Assembly (NCBI GenBank): GCA_024280785.1
Contig: JAJRPK010000200.1
Span: 1 to 5,927 of the forward strand
DNA length: 5,927 nucleotides
From: Gammaproteobacteria bacterium
GTDB lineage: Bacteria; Pseudomonadota; Gammaproteobacteria; Pseudomonadales; UBA7434
Reading direction: 5' to 3'
Shown: positions 5,060 to 5,927 of the stretch, piece by piece
Layout: each line of letters begins with the position of its first letter
Numbering within the stretch: the stretch's first letter is position 1
Program-made: the position numbers and the translations under genes
The notes under the pieces: generated by a model
What the model was told of the DNA's origin: nothing
Databases searched by the model: none
The model's input: only the letters and a program-made list of their open reading frames with translations

Positions 5060-5688
5060 CAGCCATTCATCTCTAATTTTAGCGCCAGTGTAGCGACTCG
5101 CTGTCCTAGAATCCTGCAAAGATCTATTTCATCTTCACTGAGAGGCCGTTTATTGTCGTGGCCCGCCACGTGGGAGGCTCCATAGGGCGTGCCCCCACTT
5201 TGAGTTTGATGCAATGCAGCATGGCTGTAAGGTATGCCAAGTAACAACATGCCGTGGTGTATTAACGGTAACATCATTGTTAGCAAAGTTGCCTCATTGC
5301 CCCCATGCATACTCGAAGTTGAACTAAAAACAGCGGCAGGTTTACCAATTAGATCGCCATTAAGCCAAAGCGTACTGGTTGCATCGATAAAATATTTTAG
5401 TGGTGCTGCCATGTTGCCAAACCGGGTTGGGCTCCCCATGATTAACCCGGCACAATGTTTGAGATCGCTTTCACTGCAATATAGCGGGCCCGCCTCTGGA
5501 ATAGCCTCGACTGAACTGTCTATATTATCGCTCACTGCCGGTACCGTTCGTACTACCGCCCGAATAGATTTTACTTTAGCTACCCCCACCGCAATCTCTT
5601 CTGCCATAGCTGCTGTTGAACCGTGCCGGCTATAATACAGGACAAGAATATAGGGGTCTGAAGTTTCTATATCTATAGGTGATGGCAT
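5059..5688 (-). CDS. wrbA: NAD(P)H:quinone oxidoreductase, WrbA family
   Basis: This 209-residue flavodoxin-fold protein is close to the roughly 200-residue WrbA norm, with about ten extra N-terminal residues. The FMN phosphate loop is YSRHGST (19-25). The family signature GSPTRFGNMAAPLKYFID occupies 85-102, SSTSSMHGGNEATLL occupies 122-136, and GGTPYGASHVAG occupies 165-176. WrbA enzymes are cytosolic FMN-dependent tetramers that reduce quinones by two electrons using NAD(P)H, avoiding semiquinone radicals. It lies 18 bp after the arsC-like stop and is coupled to the DUF2069 gene by TGATG. No Shine-Dalgarno site precedes its ATG; instead a 4-codon mini-ORF ends in TAATG overlap with it. Confidence 0.92.
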   Translation of the reverse strand: MPSPIDIETSDPYILVLYYSRHGSTAAMAEEIAVGVAKVKSIRAVVRTVPAVSDNIDSSVEAIPEAGPLYCSESDLKHCAGLIMGSPTRFGNMAAPLKYFIDATSTLWLNGDLIGKPAAVFSSTSSMHGGNEATLLTMMLPLIHHGMLLLGIPYSHAALHQTQSGGTPYGASHVAGHDNKRPLSEDEIDLCRILGQRVATLALKLEMNG

Positions 5689-5702
5689 TAAAGTGATGGC
5701 AT
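5679..5702 (-). repeat. Duplicated start region: 10-bp direct repeat creating a 4-codon mini-ORF before wrbA
   Basis: ATGCCATCAC occurs at 5702-5693 and again at 5688-5679 on the minus strand, 14 nt apart. The upstream copy reads ATG-CCA-TCA-CTT-TAA (Met-Pro-Ser-Leu), and its TAA shares an A with the wrbA ATG. It is probably a small slippage duplication. It might deliver ribosomes to wrbA by coupling, since wrbA lacks an obvious Shine-Dalgarno site. Confidence 0.5.
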
Positions 5703-5706
5703 GAGT

Positions 5707-5927
5707 TTATATTAACTCTAAAACATTTTCTGGAGGTCGACCCAGTACTGCGCGGTCTCCTCGAATAACGATCGGGCGTTCAATCAGCTTGGGAAACTGG
5801 CACATTTTCTTAATAATATCCACATCGGATAATGTCTCATCAGCAAGTTGCTGATCTTTATATTCTTGCTCGCCCTTTCTCAACAACTGCCTGGCGCCAA
5901 GATTGAGCCTGGCTAAAACTTTAGTCA
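5707..5927 (-). CDS. Arsenate reductase-like protein (ArsC/YffB type), C-terminal fragment
   Basis: The frame enters from the right edge (first whole codon at 5925-5923) and ends with TAA at 5709-5707, giving the last 72 residues. The visible motifs are LNLGARQLLRKGEQEYKD near the start, PKLIERPIVI in the middle, and AVLGRPPENVLELI at the end. The ERP...GRP pattern is typical of the thioredoxin-fold ArsC/Spx family C-terminal half, which carries the anion-binding arginines. The N-terminal catalytic Cys region lies outside the window, so true glutaredoxin-dependent arsenate reductase cannot be told from a YffB-like paralogue. wrbA follows after 18 bp, suggesting an operon. I recall the order arsC-like, wrbA, DUF2069 in Pseudomonas. 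Confidence 0.85.
   Translation of the reverse strand, partial: TKVLARLNLGARQLLRKGEQEYKDQQLADETLSDVDIIKKMCQFPKLIERPIVIRGDRAVLGRPPENVLELI

Noticed and set aside
5060..5119. Longer N-terminus for the DUF2069 protein starting at 5119
   Set aside because: It would overlap wrbA by 61 bp; the ATG at 5059 forms a TGATG overlap and begins close to the first membrane helix, as expected.
5234..5635. Plus-strand open frame of 133 codons
   Set aside because: It is antisense to wrbA, whose FMN-binding and family motifs are unmistakable.

Overview
The window looks like the edge of a secondary-metabolite or surface-chemistry gene block sitting against a conserved housekeeping operon. The organism is probably a gammaproteobacterium, perhaps marine. 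This rests on protein style (WrbA, DUF2069, YffB-type ArsC), moderate AT-rich base composition, and a right-hand gene order (arsC-like, wrbA, DUF2069) that I recall from Pseudomonas. No database search was possible, so family calls come from motifs and memory.

Left part (1-2031): a gene fragment runs off the left edge on the minus strand. Its 24 visible residues resemble the N-terminus of the formyltransferase-like domain found at the front of some NRPS/PKS hybrid proteins. A 318-bp divergent intergenic region with two short palindromes separates it from two plus-strand alpha/beta-hydrolase genes 12 bp apart. These resemble the two hydrolases associated with exosortase A/EPS and NRPS/PKS clusters. 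The first has Arg where the nucleophile should be; the second has Cys.

Middle part (2032-4675): convergent to the hydrolases are two minus-strand genes, a TPR-sulfotransferase followed by a SnoaL/NTF2-like protein. A perfect AAACTTC heptamer array fills the gap between the convergent stop codons. Between the sulfotransferase and NTF2 genes lies the most striking feature: a 102-bp element with perfect 19-bp terminal inverted repeats, an internal 17-bp hairpin, and an abutting 11-bp direct repeat (10/11 identical). It reads as a MITE with its target-site duplication. Removing it and one repeat copy extends the sulfotransferase frame by six codons to a TGA 4 nt before the NTF2 ATG, which restores a tight operon.

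Right part (4676-5927): an arsC-like C-terminal fragment, wrbA and a DUF2069 membrane protein form a compact minus-strand operon. The DUF2069 start should be moved to a TGATG overlap with wrbA. The sulfotransferase appears to have its own promoter just downstream of this operon, so the accessory block probably begins there.

Inferred joint role: an NRPS/PKS-like product or lipid modified by sulfation, with hydrolases and an NTF2-fold protein assisting. The substrate cannot be read from this window.
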